A DNA stretch of 43,551 nt, taken from Opitutia bacterium. GTDB taxonomy: Bacteria; Verrucomicrobiota; Verrucomicrobiia; Opitutales; UBA953. The position numbers and the translations under genes are program-made. The stretch lies in the NCBI GenBank assembly GCA_947378845.1, contig CANCLQ010000008.1, forward strand, positions 1-43,551, written 5' to 3'. This document shows, one piece after another, positions 24,623 through 32,544 of this stretch (position 1 is its first letter; every line of letters starts with the position of its first letter). The notes under the pieces were generated by a model, which was not told the origin of the DNA, ran no database searches, and saw nothing but the letters and a program-made list of their open reading frames with translations.

Positions 24623-27600
24623 TAATTGCCCAGCAAAAGCTGTAGGGTGTTTTGAATAGGTGGTGCCGAATTATTTGGTGCCTTGTTAGATGAATCAGCG
24701 GGAGCGGTTTCGCGTGGTGTGCCTCCAGATTGAATATTTTTAACTGCACCTTGTAGTCGCTCTTTAAGATCGTTTTGCAGGTTGTTGAGACTGCCGCTGA
24801 ATTGAACGCTAGGCCCTTGAGTTAATCCATCGGGAGTAGCAGTCGCTTCAGCAAAGCCAAGAAGTTTAAATTGTTCGGCGTAGGTTCCTTTACCGCGCAT
24901 CGTCGCCTGTAAGGCCAATGGCCAATCATTGAATTCGCTCCCAGCCTTAGCCGAAATCTGCCCGAGTGTATTAATGACTATGTCGGAATTCTTAATGAGC
25001 CCTTGGCTGATTTTTATCGTGCCGCTGGCAGAGCGTTGCACGCGTACATCGACTAACTCATATTTGAAATCGGAGAGTGCCTGTTGCAATTTCGATGCAG
25101 CGGTCATCGCATCCCCGGCCCGAGCAATCTTTTCACCTTGGGATTTATTTTTAGAAAGCGCGCCAGCGAGTTTCGCAATACCGCCGAGTAACTGTGCGGT
25201 CTCACTTGCCTTAGAAGCACTGGCGGCGATGGCGCTATCCTTGCCGCCGAAAGCGCGAATGCGTCCATCTTTAGATAGAAGGCCAGCGCTTACATTGGTT
25301 TTGGAGATGAGGTCGCCGATATTAATGCCCGTACTGTCGGCCTTTGCCGTAGCGTCGCCTTTGCCTTGGACAAAATCTTTAATCGCCGGGTAGGCTTTTG
25401 CTATAGAATCAAAGTTGAATTGTTGAAGTCCCACTTGTGCGTTTAGCTGATAGGGTCCGCCAGAATTTCCAGTCTTAAACGTGCATACTCCGGTTCCTGT
25501 TAAAGCACCTTCAGCAAATTTGCCTTTAAGTTCCGTGAGTGCGACTTGGTCTTTGGTGATATTTAAAGCTACCGAAACATTTTCAGCGGCAAGCCCCATT
25601 GCGCTCACTGATTGTAGAGTAATCTTTGCATTGGCAGTGTGGCCAAACCAAATCGGCGCACGATCGACAACTGTGCTGACCGACGTGGAAGATGCTTGAG
25701 CTTTTTCGGGCTGACTTAGCAGTGCAATGAAGTCGTCTCCGAAAACTGGTCCGAAGTTCGCTTCAAGTTGCCAGTCGGAATTATCCGTAAAAGTTTTCTT
25801 TTTAATCGAGAATTTCCCTGCCGTACTACCAGTGCCATCGACTTTGCATGTGCCGTCAGCCGTAAATCCGTCCGACAGCGGAGACAGATTACCTTCAATG
25901 TTTACAGATTTAATCTTAGCCGAGCGGTCCTTGAATCCAATAGACGTAAGTACAAGGCCAATGGAGCACTCACCTTTAGCATTAAGTTGTGCTTGGGCCT
26001 GATAATTTCCACTGGAAATATTTGCAATGGCTTGTGCGATGGGTTGCTGCGCAATGGCACCCACATCGCCCTTAAGGTCGATTGCTGCGGTGAATTCATT
26101 GAATCCGACGGAGATGCTGCCGGCAGCCAGTGACTTTCCTTTACTCTGTACGGATAGTTCGGAGAAATTAAAAGCGCTCTTCTGTTCGCTCACCATTACA
26201 TCTACGCGAGTGCTAATGTCGCAATGACTCAGGTAGGGAGTTTTGTTCCAGCTGAGACAAATATCAGAGAGTTCAACCGGACTCTCTTTGGATTGAATAA
26301 AAAGTCCGTCTCCCTTGAAGCCGCCAACAAGACTAGCTCGATTGAGGGAACCGGTTAAGCTCAGGCCTGGGACGAAAACAGCCAGTGATTCAAGTGGTAG
26401 CGTTGTCGCGTTGGCTTCAAATAAAACTCCCGATGGCTTAGCTCCATTAAGACCGAGTGGCTGTAGTAGTTTTACTTTGAGCAACTCCAGATCTTGACGA
26501 AGGATTTTTGCTTCGACCTTATTGCAAGTTACTTGGTTTTGCTCGGAGCTTAGATCGATATCTGCTTCCACGTTAATGCCGCGCAATTTCTCAATCGGTA
26601 AATCATTTTGTCCTGATTGCTTCGCAATCTCCGCGACGCCTAGATTTACTTTACCTTGAAGCATCCAATCCGAATTCTTTTCCAGTGTTAATTTAATGTC
26701 CCCTTTAATGAGTTCGCCCGTAGATGAGTAGACCTTAAAGGGAGATACGATCAGTGTACGACCTTCTGTACGCAGGGGGATTTCGCCATTTAGGTTTTCA
26801 GCGATGACCTTGCCTTCGCGTTCTAATGTTAGCCCGATGAGGCTATGCGTGCGGAGGGTTTTGATTTTTATATCACCTTTTTCAAGGGTAAGTTCGGCTT
26901 CACCTGTCCAGCGTCCTTGAGTGGGAGCGATATGAACTGATGCGAGAAGTGGTGCAAAGGTTGCGAGTTCAGCGTCGCTGGCACTCACGGTCGCGGAAAG
27001 TTCTTCGATTTCTGTTCCAGGCTTCCAGCGTAAAGGCTTATTTAGATTCAAGGCGACGCCGTTGCCGCCAATAATCAGTTTTTCAACGGTGAGTCCATTG
27101 GCAGAATTCTTAACGGAAGATTGGATACGCCAGACGGAGTCTAAGCCGGGTCGAATATTTTTAGAGTAGGCAGTTAGGTCGCTCCATTTAATTTTTAGGT
27201 CAGCCTCTGATTGCCAGTTTTGCGAATCCGACATGTTGGCGGCGACGGTGACTTTTCCAGTAGTGCTGCATTTAGGTAGCACGCCTTTCAGTACGCCAAA
27301 TTTTGTGGGGTCGAGGGCTAGTGTAATTTCGCCTTTCAGTTCGGCGTCTTTCTCGACGACCGAGAAATTTACAGCTGCTTGGTTGGTGGCGTCGATGAGT
27401 TTGCCATTTAAAATCAGGTGGCCCGAGGCGCTGCGTGTGCCTTGGCATGAAAGATTCATGCCGCCGACGCGGGACAATTTTTCATCCTTCGTGCTACAAT
27501 CAATGTTTATAGATTTAATATCACGAACCAACTCCGTTGGGTTCAAGCCATGTTGACCAAATGGACGTTGGAACTCTCCTTGAAGTAGAATGTTTGCACT

Positions 27601-28167
27601 CGGTTTAGTTTGGCTCGCGCCCAGTTTTGAATCCGACCAGCTAATCGTGCCGTGCAAATCTACGCGCCCAGCAGAATTAATATTCGCACCCTCTGTGCTG
27701 AAGCTGATTAATTTTCCATCCTCTAGAGCGATATCGCCTTCGATGTTAAATGGACCGAGGTGAAATACTGCAATGGCGGACTCGGCTGATGATGTGCCTT
27801 TCTTGGTTACCGTCTTTACGGCCTTTGTTTTTGTGAGATCGAGACTGAGTCCTTTAATTGATAGGCGATTGAGAGTCGGAGTTCCGAGGGCGGATGCGAT
27901 CAAGTCTACCTGACCTTTAATGGATGCGGCTTTGATGGCGGTGCCGTCTTCCAGGATTAAGTCGACGCCATCGACATTGAAGTCTCCGCTCAGTGAAGCC
28001 TCTGCTTTTTGAATGCCGCCTTTGATGTGCGAATCTTTGAGTAGGGACGCGATGCGTTTACCCAGCGGCTCAGGTTTTAATTCTGAAGTAATCCAAAAAA
28101 TACCTAAACCAGCGAGTACGACTAAGCTTCCAAGAATCCAAAATATGATACGCAGGGCGCGAGGCAT
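24622..28167 (-). CDS. Large AsmA-like (AsmA/TamB superfamily) envelope protein
   Basis: This encodes 1181 residues from the ATG at 28165-28167. One N-terminal membrane anchor (LRIIFWILGSLVVLAGLGIFWI) is followed by a very long stretch of repeated beta-strands with short GxxxLxG-type turns. A C-terminal segment (LKDAKSKLQQALSDFKYELVDVRVQRSASGTIKISQG-like region, roughly residues 1040-1130) resembles the AsmA C-terminal domain. Proteins of this type bridge the periplasm and help move phospholipids to the outer membrane. An in-frame upstream ATG at 28212 is rejected because it lies inside the terminator of the next operon. Coupling to a FecCD permease and ATPase is unusual. Family assignment rests on architecture, so it is moderately sure. 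Confidence 0.75.
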   Translation of the reverse strand: MPRALRIIFWILGSLVVLAGLGIFWITSELKPEPLGKRIASLLKDSHIKGGIQKAEASLSGDFNVDGVDLILEDGTAIKAASIKGQVDLIASALGTPTLNRLSIKGLSLDLTKTKAVKTVTKKGTSSAESAIAVFHLGPFNIEGDIALEDGKLISFSTEGANINSAGRVDLHGTISWSDSKLGASQTKPSANILLQGEFQRPFGQHGLNPTELVRDIKSINIDCSTKDEKLSRVGGMNLSCQGTRSASGHLILNGKLIDATNQAAVNFSVVEKDAELKGEITLALDPTKFGVLKGVLPKCSTTGKVTVAANMSDSQNWQSEADLKIKWSDLTAYSKNIRPGLDSVWRIQSSVKNSANGLTVEKLIIGGNGVALNLNKPLRWKPGTEIEELSATVSASDAELATFAPLLASVHIAPTQGRWTGEAELTLEKGDIKIKTLRTHSLIGLTLEREGKVIAENLNGEIPLRTEGRTLIVSPFKVYSSTGELIKGDIKLTLEKNSDWMLQGKVNLGVAEIAKQSGQNDLPIEKLRGINVEADIDLSSEQNQVTCNKVEAKILRQDLELLKVKLLQPLGLNGAKPSGVLFEANATTLPLESLAVFVPGLSLTGSLNRASLVGGFKGDGLFIQSKESPVELSDICLSWNKTPYLSHCDISTRVDVMVSEQKSAFNFSELSVQSKGKSLAAGSISVGFNEFTAAIDLKGDVGAIAQQPIAQAIANISSGNYQAQAQLNAKGECSIGLVLTSIGFKDRSAKIKSVNIEGNLSPLSDGFTADGTCKVDGTGSTAGKFSIKKKTFTDNSDWQLEANFGPVFGDDFIALLSQPEKAQASSTSVSTVVDRAPIWFGHTANAKITLQSVSAMGLAAENVSVALNITKDQVALTELKGKFAEGALTGTGVCTFKTGNSGGPYQLNAQVGLQQFNFDSIAKAYPAIKDFVQGKGDATAKADSTGINIGDLISKTNVSAGLLSKDGRIRAFGGKDSAIAASASKASETAQLLGGIAKLAGALSKNKSQGEKIARAGDAMTAASKLQQALSDFKYELVDVRVQRSASGTIKISQGLIKNSDIVINTLGQISAKAGSEFNDWPLALQATMRGKGTYAEQFKLLGFAEATATPDGLTQGPSVQFSGSLNNLQNDLKERLQGAVKNIQSGGTPRETAPADSSNKAPNNSAPPIQNTLQLLLGN

Positions 28168-28206
28168 GGTGAGACCTCGTGAGGATGAGAGGCGTGAGGT
28201 GCTCGG

Positions 28207-28242
28207 CAACAAAAAGCCCGACGGAATTGCTTCCGCCGGGCT
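28207..28242 (-). terminator. Intrinsic terminator of the VWA gene
   Basis: On the minus strand, AGCCCGGCGGAA and TTCCGTCGGGCT form a stem with one mismatch (28215-28242). They are followed by TTTTTG (28209-28214). It ends the VWA transcript just before the AsmA-like gene. Confidence 0.85.
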
Positions 28243-28269
28243 GGTTTTAATTAACTTATGACAGACAGC

Positions 28270-29643
28270 TTAGGCTTGGCCGTTGGTTGGGTCGGGTGAG
28301 GCAGGAGGCGGAGTGGGCGTTTGACGTTTCACGCTACGACCGGCAGCAATCTTACGGCGAATCATAGCTGATTCGTTGGCCATGATACTTGCGTTCACGT
28401 CTTGTTCGAGGGCTTCCACTGGAATTGCCCTAGCGCCGCGCACCATGTCACTGCGACTGTAGCGCATTTCTTTCATCGCCATAATCATGTCATCATCGAG
28501 CAGGTTTTTCAGGTAGACGATTTTTTGCTGTGCCCAACTGGTGAGATCGCTGCGGTTTTCGATTTCGGCGAATAATGCTTTTGCTTCCTTGTGCTTGCGA
28601 CGGCGGAGAAGGTCTTCGACTTGTTCGAGTTTCTCCGAGATCACAGCTTCGGTAATAGCAGCTGCCACAGCGGTGTCGGGTGCAAGTGATGCGTATGTGG
28701 CGAGATCCACTTCGGGTAAGCTCAAGATTTGCGGGCCGTATTTAACAACCTCACCGTCTTTGGTGTGGGCGCGGAAGTTTACGGCGAGTAATTCATCACC
28801 CTTTGCATTTTGTCCGATTTGCATTTCGACAACTGCAACGAGTGAGGCGCCGTATGGCAGCGTACCCAGTTTACGAACGCGAGTGACACCTTCTTCGATG
28901 ATTTCACCAACGAGGCGTGCTTTAACGTCGCTACCTCCTTGAACTTTTAGCTCTACCTGACGCAGGAATGTGTTGGATAGAATAGCGAATTGCTGCTCAA
29001 ACGCTTCATCTAGGTCGTCGGGCTCTTGGCCGAAGTTCGCAGTGCCTTCGCCGCTTTTCGCCATACCTGCGAGGAGCGATTCATTGAAGCCGTGGCCAAG
29101 TCCGATAGTAGAAGTGGTGATTCCGGCGCCAGCAATCTTAGCTACGCGTGAGAAGATTTCGCTCTCTTGAATTAAACCATGATTCGCTTGGCCATCGCTG
29201 AGAAGGATGACGCGTGCAATGCGTTCCTTCTTGGTGAATGGTGCTAATTGTTTGGCGCCTTCTTCCCAACCAGCGAAAAGATCCGTCGAACCGCCTGACT
29301 CGATTCCTTTGATCTCGTTAATGATTTTCTGAGCGTCGAGTGCGGAGGTCAGAGCCTGCACCACTTTCACATTATCATCGAAGGTCACGATTGCGACGCG
29401 ATCTTCAGTGCGGAGTCCGTTAACAATGCGGATCGCACATTCTTTCGCTGTTGCGAGTGGCTTGCCTGACATGGAACCCGAGCGATCGATAACGAGAGCG
29501 ATATCGAGTGGGCTGCGAGGTGTGGCTTGGAGGTCGGCTGGTTTTTCTGGAGCGATGATGCGAACCAGGGCGTGGGTGGCATCAGCGGCGGCACGGAGGA
29601 AGCCCTTTTTGAGGGGCAGGATTTCGATGGTAGGTTGTGACAT
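28270..29643 (-). CDS. VWA-domain protein
   Basis: The 457-residue protein has a von Willebrand factor A domain at about residues 45-220. The MIDAS metal site is complete: DRSGS (Asp53, Ser55, Ser57), Thr120 in GGSTDL and Asp150 in LLSDGQAN. No signal peptide or membrane span is visible, so it should be cytoplasmic, unlike the secreted inter-alpha-trypsin-inhibitor-like proteins. The C-terminal part is charged and helical (RRRKHKEAKALFAEIENR). It lies downstream of, and on the same strand as, a MerR-like regulator, with 115 bases between them holding a strong promoter and palindromes. A role in metal-dependent protein assembly is possible but unproven. Confidence 0.85.
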   Translation of the reverse strand: MSQPTIEILPLKKGFLRAAADATHALVRIIAPEKPADLQATPRSPLDIALVIDRSGSMSGKPLATAKECAIRIVNGLRTEDRVAIVTFDDNVKVVQALTSALDAQKIINEIKGIESGGSTDLFAGWEEGAKQLAPFTKKERIARVILLSDGQANHGLIQESEIFSRVAKIAGAGITTSTIGLGHGFNESLLAGMAKSGEGTANFGQEPDDLDEAFEQQFAILSNTFLRQVELKVQGGSDVKARLVGEIIEEGVTRVRKLGTLPYGASLVAVVEMQIGQNAKGDELLAVNFRAHTKDGEVVKYGPQILSLPEVDLATYASLAPDTAVAAAITEAVISEKLEQVEDLLRRRKHKEAKALFAEIENRSDLTSWAQQKIVYLKNLLDDDMIMAMKEMRYSRSDMVRGARAIPVEALEQDVNASIMANESAMIRRKIAAGRSVKRQTPTPPPASPDPTNGQA

Positions 29644-29664
29644 GGAGTTTGAGGAAGGACCCCA

Positions 29665-29693
29665 AACATAACATGCTAACCTTTAACTGTCAA
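29665..29693 (-). promoter_or_regulatory. Strong candidate promoter of the VWA gene
   Basis: On the minus strand TTGACA (29688-29693) and TATGTT (29665-29670) are separated by 17 bases, with TG one base before the -10 box (extended -10). Transcription should start near 29658, about 15 bases before the ATG. The -35 box lies inside the palindrome at 29686-29697. Confidence 0.7.
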
Positions 29694-29697
29694 CAGT
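29686..29697. promoter_or_regulatory. Candidate operator O1 over the -35 box of the VWA gene
   Basis: ACTGT-CA-ACAGT is a perfect inverted repeat that covers the -35 box. Bound protein there would compete with or position RNA polymerase. The most obvious candidate is the MerR-like protein encoded just upstream. Confidence 0.5.
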
Positions 29698-29717
29698 CTC
29701 AAAGTAACTTTCTATAA

Positions 29718-29743
29718 TCTGACACTAATTTGCAACTGTCAGA
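29718..29743. promoter_or_regulatory. Candidate operator O2 or second promoter of the VWA gene
   Basis: TCTGACA (29718-29724) and TGTCAGA (29737-29743) are perfect inverted arms 12 bases apart. On the minus strand CTGACA with ATTATA 18 bases away could also be a promoter. Its centre is 39 bases from that of O1. Confidence 0.45.
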
Positions 29744-29758
29744 ACTTTGTAATCCCAT

Positions 29759-30577
29759 TTAGGTCAATGATTTGCGAAACTGCTCAACTAATGAATTAAT
29801 TTCTTGGGTGGAGAGAAGTGGCTTTCCGTCGATGTGAAGGTGAACTTCGCACCAGTGGTTGAGGCGCAGACGGCTCCATCTTTCGCGCTTGGGTTCGTCG
29901 CCCGTACTGGTCGGATTGAAGGCTAGGAGCTGCACGAAGAGGGCTTTGGCTTCGTCGCTCAAGTCGTCGCGCATCAGTTCCTTTTTAATAAATAACTTAA
30001 GGGCCATTGCCGGACTTTCGGACTCCGAGATCTCGCGTAGCTTGTGTGCGGCGCGAGATGACACCTGCTTGGAAGATGCACCGTAGCTGATATCAGATTC
30101 GGCTCTCATGGCTGGCTTGCTTCGGAATGAATTCGGCTCGCCCACAAAATCGCGGCGGGAATCAAAGACTGTCAGCTTTTTGTTGCCTGATGGTTGGAGG
30201 CGTGTCTTGAAGAGCAAGCGTTCCGCCTCAGTGGGCATGGCTAAACTATCGATTAGGTCGCCGAGTTTCTCTAGGGAATCATTTTCGTTAAAGAGGCTTT
30301 TAATACGTTCGAGATCCCAGCCGCGCTCAGACAGGAGACGGGCGAGGAGGAGCTGGCGCACCTGCATTGGGCCGAAGTTAGCCTTGCGACGATCGTCGAC
30401 GGCACGGTCGGCTTTGCTCAAGAGGCCTTGGTAGGCGTAGAAGCGCACTAGGCGCTCGGTCGATTGGTGCTGAGCGCCAAAGCCGAGGGCGATTAATTTA
30501 GCGGTCACGAACTGGGCCAGCTCTTCGGCTGAACCCAAGAAGTCCTCGTCCCTTAATTGTGCGGAAGGCTTTAACAT
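29759..30577 (-). CDS. MerR-like DNA-binding protein
   Basis: The 272-residue protein has a MerR-type winged helix-turn-helix at about residues 20-95. The key segment is TERLVRFYAYQGLL, like the RxxRYYxxxGLL of MerR proteins, followed by FGPMQVRQLLLARLLSERGWDLERIKSLF, like the second helix pair. The R-Y-Y core is changed (VRFYAYQG). No metal-binding cysteines or known effector domain are visible in the remaining 175 residues, which end in a charged helix. It probably regulates itself and the VWA gene through the TGACAGT elements at 29686-29743 and 30594-30610. It is cytoplasmic. The regulator call is good; the signal is unknown. Confidence 0.75.
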   Translation of the reverse strand: MLKPSAQLRDEDFLGSAEELAQFVTAKLIALGFGAQHQSTERLVRFYAYQGLLSKADRAVDDRRKANFGPMQVRQLLLARLLSERGWDLERIKSLFNENDSLEKLGDLIDSLAMPTEAERLLFKTRLQPSGNKKLTVFDSRRDFVGEPNSFRSKPAMRAESDISYGASSKQVSSRAAHKLREISESESPAMALKLFIKKELMRDDLSDEAKALFVQLLAFNPTSTGDEPKRERWSRLRLNHWCEVHLHIDGKPLLSTQEINSLVEQFRKSLT

Positions 30578-30593
30578 CAGTTAAGTAATTAAA

Positions 30594-30610
30594 GACACTC
30601 TACTGTCAGC
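30594..30610. promoter_or_regulatory. Candidate operator O3 upstream of the MerR-like gene
   Basis: GACA (30594-30597) and TGTC (30604-30607) form an inverted repeat six bases apart, and ACTGTCAGC at 30602-30610 repeats the half-site of O1 and O2. It lies 17-33 bases before the start codon, as for an autoregulatory site. On the minus strand CTGACA could also serve as a -35 box. Confidence 0.4.
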
Positions 30611-30690
30611 ATTTGAAACTTAGCAATATCTTTATGAATTAAAGGGGATTTTTGATTTTTCCGGGTGGGGGGCACGGCAGGGGAGTGGTT

Positions 30691-30727
30691 ATAAAAGAAA
30701 CAGGCCGCCCGTTTCTGGGCGGCCTGT
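30691..30727 (-). terminator. Intrinsic terminator of the ammonium-transporter gene
   Basis: ACAGGCCGCCC and GGGCGGCCTGT pair perfectly (30700-30727, loop of six). TTTCTTTTAT follows on the minus strand. Confidence 0.88.
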
Positions 30728-30751
30728 GCGAGCCGAACTCCTGAGGACTGA

Positions 30752-32239
30752 TTAGGAGTTGTGGCTGTAACCTTCTTCGCCGTGGTCGGTGATATCCAGA
30801 CCGCGTGCTTCTTCTTCTTCGGTAGGACGGAGGCCAATCGTGAACTTGATCACGTAGGCGATGATAACCGTCGCGACGATGGAGAGTACTAGAGTTACGC
30901 CGATAGCCTTGAGCTGTTCGTAGACTAAGGTGTTACCGACTACGTCCTTGAGGTTTAGGTTCAAGTTGGCGTTAGCGTCAGCAGTGGCCAAGATGCCAGT
31001 TACTACGGCACCTAAGGTTCCGCCTACAGCGTGAACGCCGAAGGTGTCGAGTGCGTCGTCATATCCGAGCTTCGACTTGAGGTAAACCACGGCAAGGAAG
31101 GGAACAACACCGGCGAGAACGCCGATAATCACTGCACCCGTTGTGGAAACGAATCCGCAAGCAGGAGTGATTACGACGAGACCAGCGACAACACCGGAGC
31201 AGAGACCGAGGACGCTCGCGTGCTTACGGAGAATCCATTCGAGAGCAGCCCAGGTGAAACCTGCGACGGCAGCAGCGAGAGTCGTTGTGGTGAAGGCTTG
31301 AGCAGCAACACCGTCAGCAGCGAGTGCCGAGCCAGCATTGAAACCGTACCAACCTACCCAGAGCATACCGGTACCAACTGCGCAGAGCACCATGCTGTGA
31401 GGAGTCATGGCCTTCTTGCCGAAACCGATACGAGGTCCGAGGATCAAGCAGAGGAGGAGCGCAGACCAACCAGAGGTCATGTGAACCACGGTACCACCTG
31501 CGAAGTCGATAGCCTTGATTGAAGCGCCAGCATTCCAGACGCCGTTCATGTCGCCGGTGATGCCCCAGATTGCGTGAGCCATTGGGAAGTACACGAGGAA
31601 CATCCAAGCAGTCATGAAGAGCATGAGTGCGGAGAATTTCATACGCTCAGCAATCGCACCAACGATCAGGGCGGGTGTGATGATGGCGAACATCAGCTGA
31701 TACATCGAGAATACGTTCTGGGAGATCCAGTAAGCGTAGTCGGTGTTAGGTGCTGCACCTACGCCTTGTAAGAAGAAGAATTCGCTACCACCGAAAATGT
31801 GGCCGAGGGTTGTTCCGCTGAAGCTCTTACCGAAAACGAGGGAGTAGCCGACTGCCCACCAGAGAATGGTGACGAGTCCAGCTAAGCCGAAGCATTGAGC
31901 AACGACGGAGAGGACGTTCTTGCTACGAACTAAACCACCGTAGAAGAGGAAGAGACCAGGAAGCGTCATGAATAACACGAGCGCTGCGCAAATCATCATG
32001 AACCCATTGTGACCTGGGCCGCTGGTGCTTGCTGCGGGTGTTAAAGCAACGGTGACGTTACCTTTAGCATCTTTAAGAGCGGCAGTTGGATCGCCGTTAC
32101 CTAAGTAGGCTTCGATACCTGCAAGGCGCTGTTCAATCGACGGAGCCGGTGCAGGAGGTGGAGTGCTATCAGCAGCTGGCGCCAGGTATGGCATCGCTGC
32201 GAAGGCGAGGATGGTGAGTGTTCGTAACAGGGAGTTCAT
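30752..32239 (-). CDS. amt: Ammonium transporter (Amt family)
   Basis: The 495-residue protein has an N-terminal signal peptide (ending PYLAPAADS), a short helical extension (IEQRLAGIEAYLGNG) and then the eleven-span Amt core. Family landmarks include FYGGLVRSKNVLS, FGGTVVHMTSGWSALL, which holds one of the two pore histidines (DFAGGTVVHMTSG), and FGVHAVGGTLGAVVTGILA, which holds the second. The C-terminal tail (EEEEARGLDITDHGEEGYS) contains the conserved region that contacts PII proteins. Amt conducts ammonium into the cell under nitrogen limitation. The usual partner glnK is not adjacent. A sigma-54 promoter lies immediately upstream, with the start only a few bases after the predicted transcript start. 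Confidence 0.95.
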   Translation of the reverse strand: MNSLLRTLTILAFAAMPYLAPAADSTPPPAPAPSIEQRLAGIEAYLGNGDPTAALKDAKGNVTVALTPAASTSGPGHNGFMMICAALVLFMTLPGLFLFYGGLVRSKNVLSVVAQCFGLAGLVTILWWAVGYSLVFGKSFSGTTLGHIFGGSEFFFLQGVGAAPNTDYAYWISQNVFSMYQLMFAIITPALIVGAIAERMKFSALMLFMTAWMFLVYFPMAHAIWGITGDMNGVWNAGASIKAIDFAGGTVVHMTSGWSALLLCLILGPRIGFGKKAMTPHSMVLCAVGTGMLWVGWYGFNAGSALAADGVAAQAFTTTTLAAAVAGFTWAALEWILRKHASVLGLCSGVVAGLVVITPACGFVSTTGAVIIGVLAGVVPFLAVVYLKSKLGYDDALDTFGVHAVGGTLGAVVTGILATADANANLNLNLKDVVGNTLVYEQLKAIGVTLVLSIVATVIIAYVIKFTIGLRPTEEEEARGLDITDHGEEGYSHNS

Positions 32240-32544
32240 GGCATGTGCTCTATCGCAACGCTTGTGCCAAGTAGGTCGGACGGGCGGTACCTATGATTTT
32301 TGATTAAAAATAAACTTTAAGCCCCTGTTGGCCTGTCTCTTTTCAAGCAAATAGGGGGTTGGAAGGGCTCTATTCATAGAGGCAGAAACCGAAAGTTACT
32401 CAGTAATAACTAAAGTATGCTTTGCTTGCTGGGGGATCCAAGCATTCGACGCGCGAGAAAGATTGGGAAATGTTTTGTCGCCGCCATCAAGCATCTTGCC
32501 TTCCTAACTATTAAACACTAATTAACTGAATACAGAACTAAGAT
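32240..32544. promoter_or_regulatory. Divergent control region between the ammonium transporter and the barrel gene
   Basis: No gene is seen in these 305 bases. Besides the sigma-54 promoter it holds the perfect palindrome CTCTAT-TC-ATAGAG (32368-32381) and a weaker AGTTA/TAACT repeat (32394-32411), about 125-170 bases upstream of the predicted amt start, the usual distance for an enhancer-binding protein. TTGCCT (32496-32501) and TAATTA (32519-32524), 17 bases apart, form a likely promoter for the barrel gene at 32545. Confidence 0.5.
32254..32271 (-). promoter_or_regulatory. Sigma-54 promoter of the ammonium-transporter gene
   Basis: The minus strand reads TTGGCACAAGCGTTGC: TGGCAC (32264-32269), five bases, TTGC (32255-32258). 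This matches all ten core positions of the sigma-54 -24/-12 consensus. Transcription should start near 32243, about four bases before the ATG (32237-32239). Confidence 0.8.

Noticed and set aside
24620..28260. Cobalamin riboswitch or Fur box for the FecCD operon
   Set aside because: I searched the region upstream of the AsmA-like gene and between genes and saw neither a B12-box-like sequence nor an AT-rich 19-bp palindrome.
31031..31522. 163-residue open frame antisense to the ammonium transporter
   Set aside because: It lies wholly inside the conserved transporter gene, has a biased composition rich in Glu, Thr and Ser, and matches the expected mirror of that gene's codon pattern.
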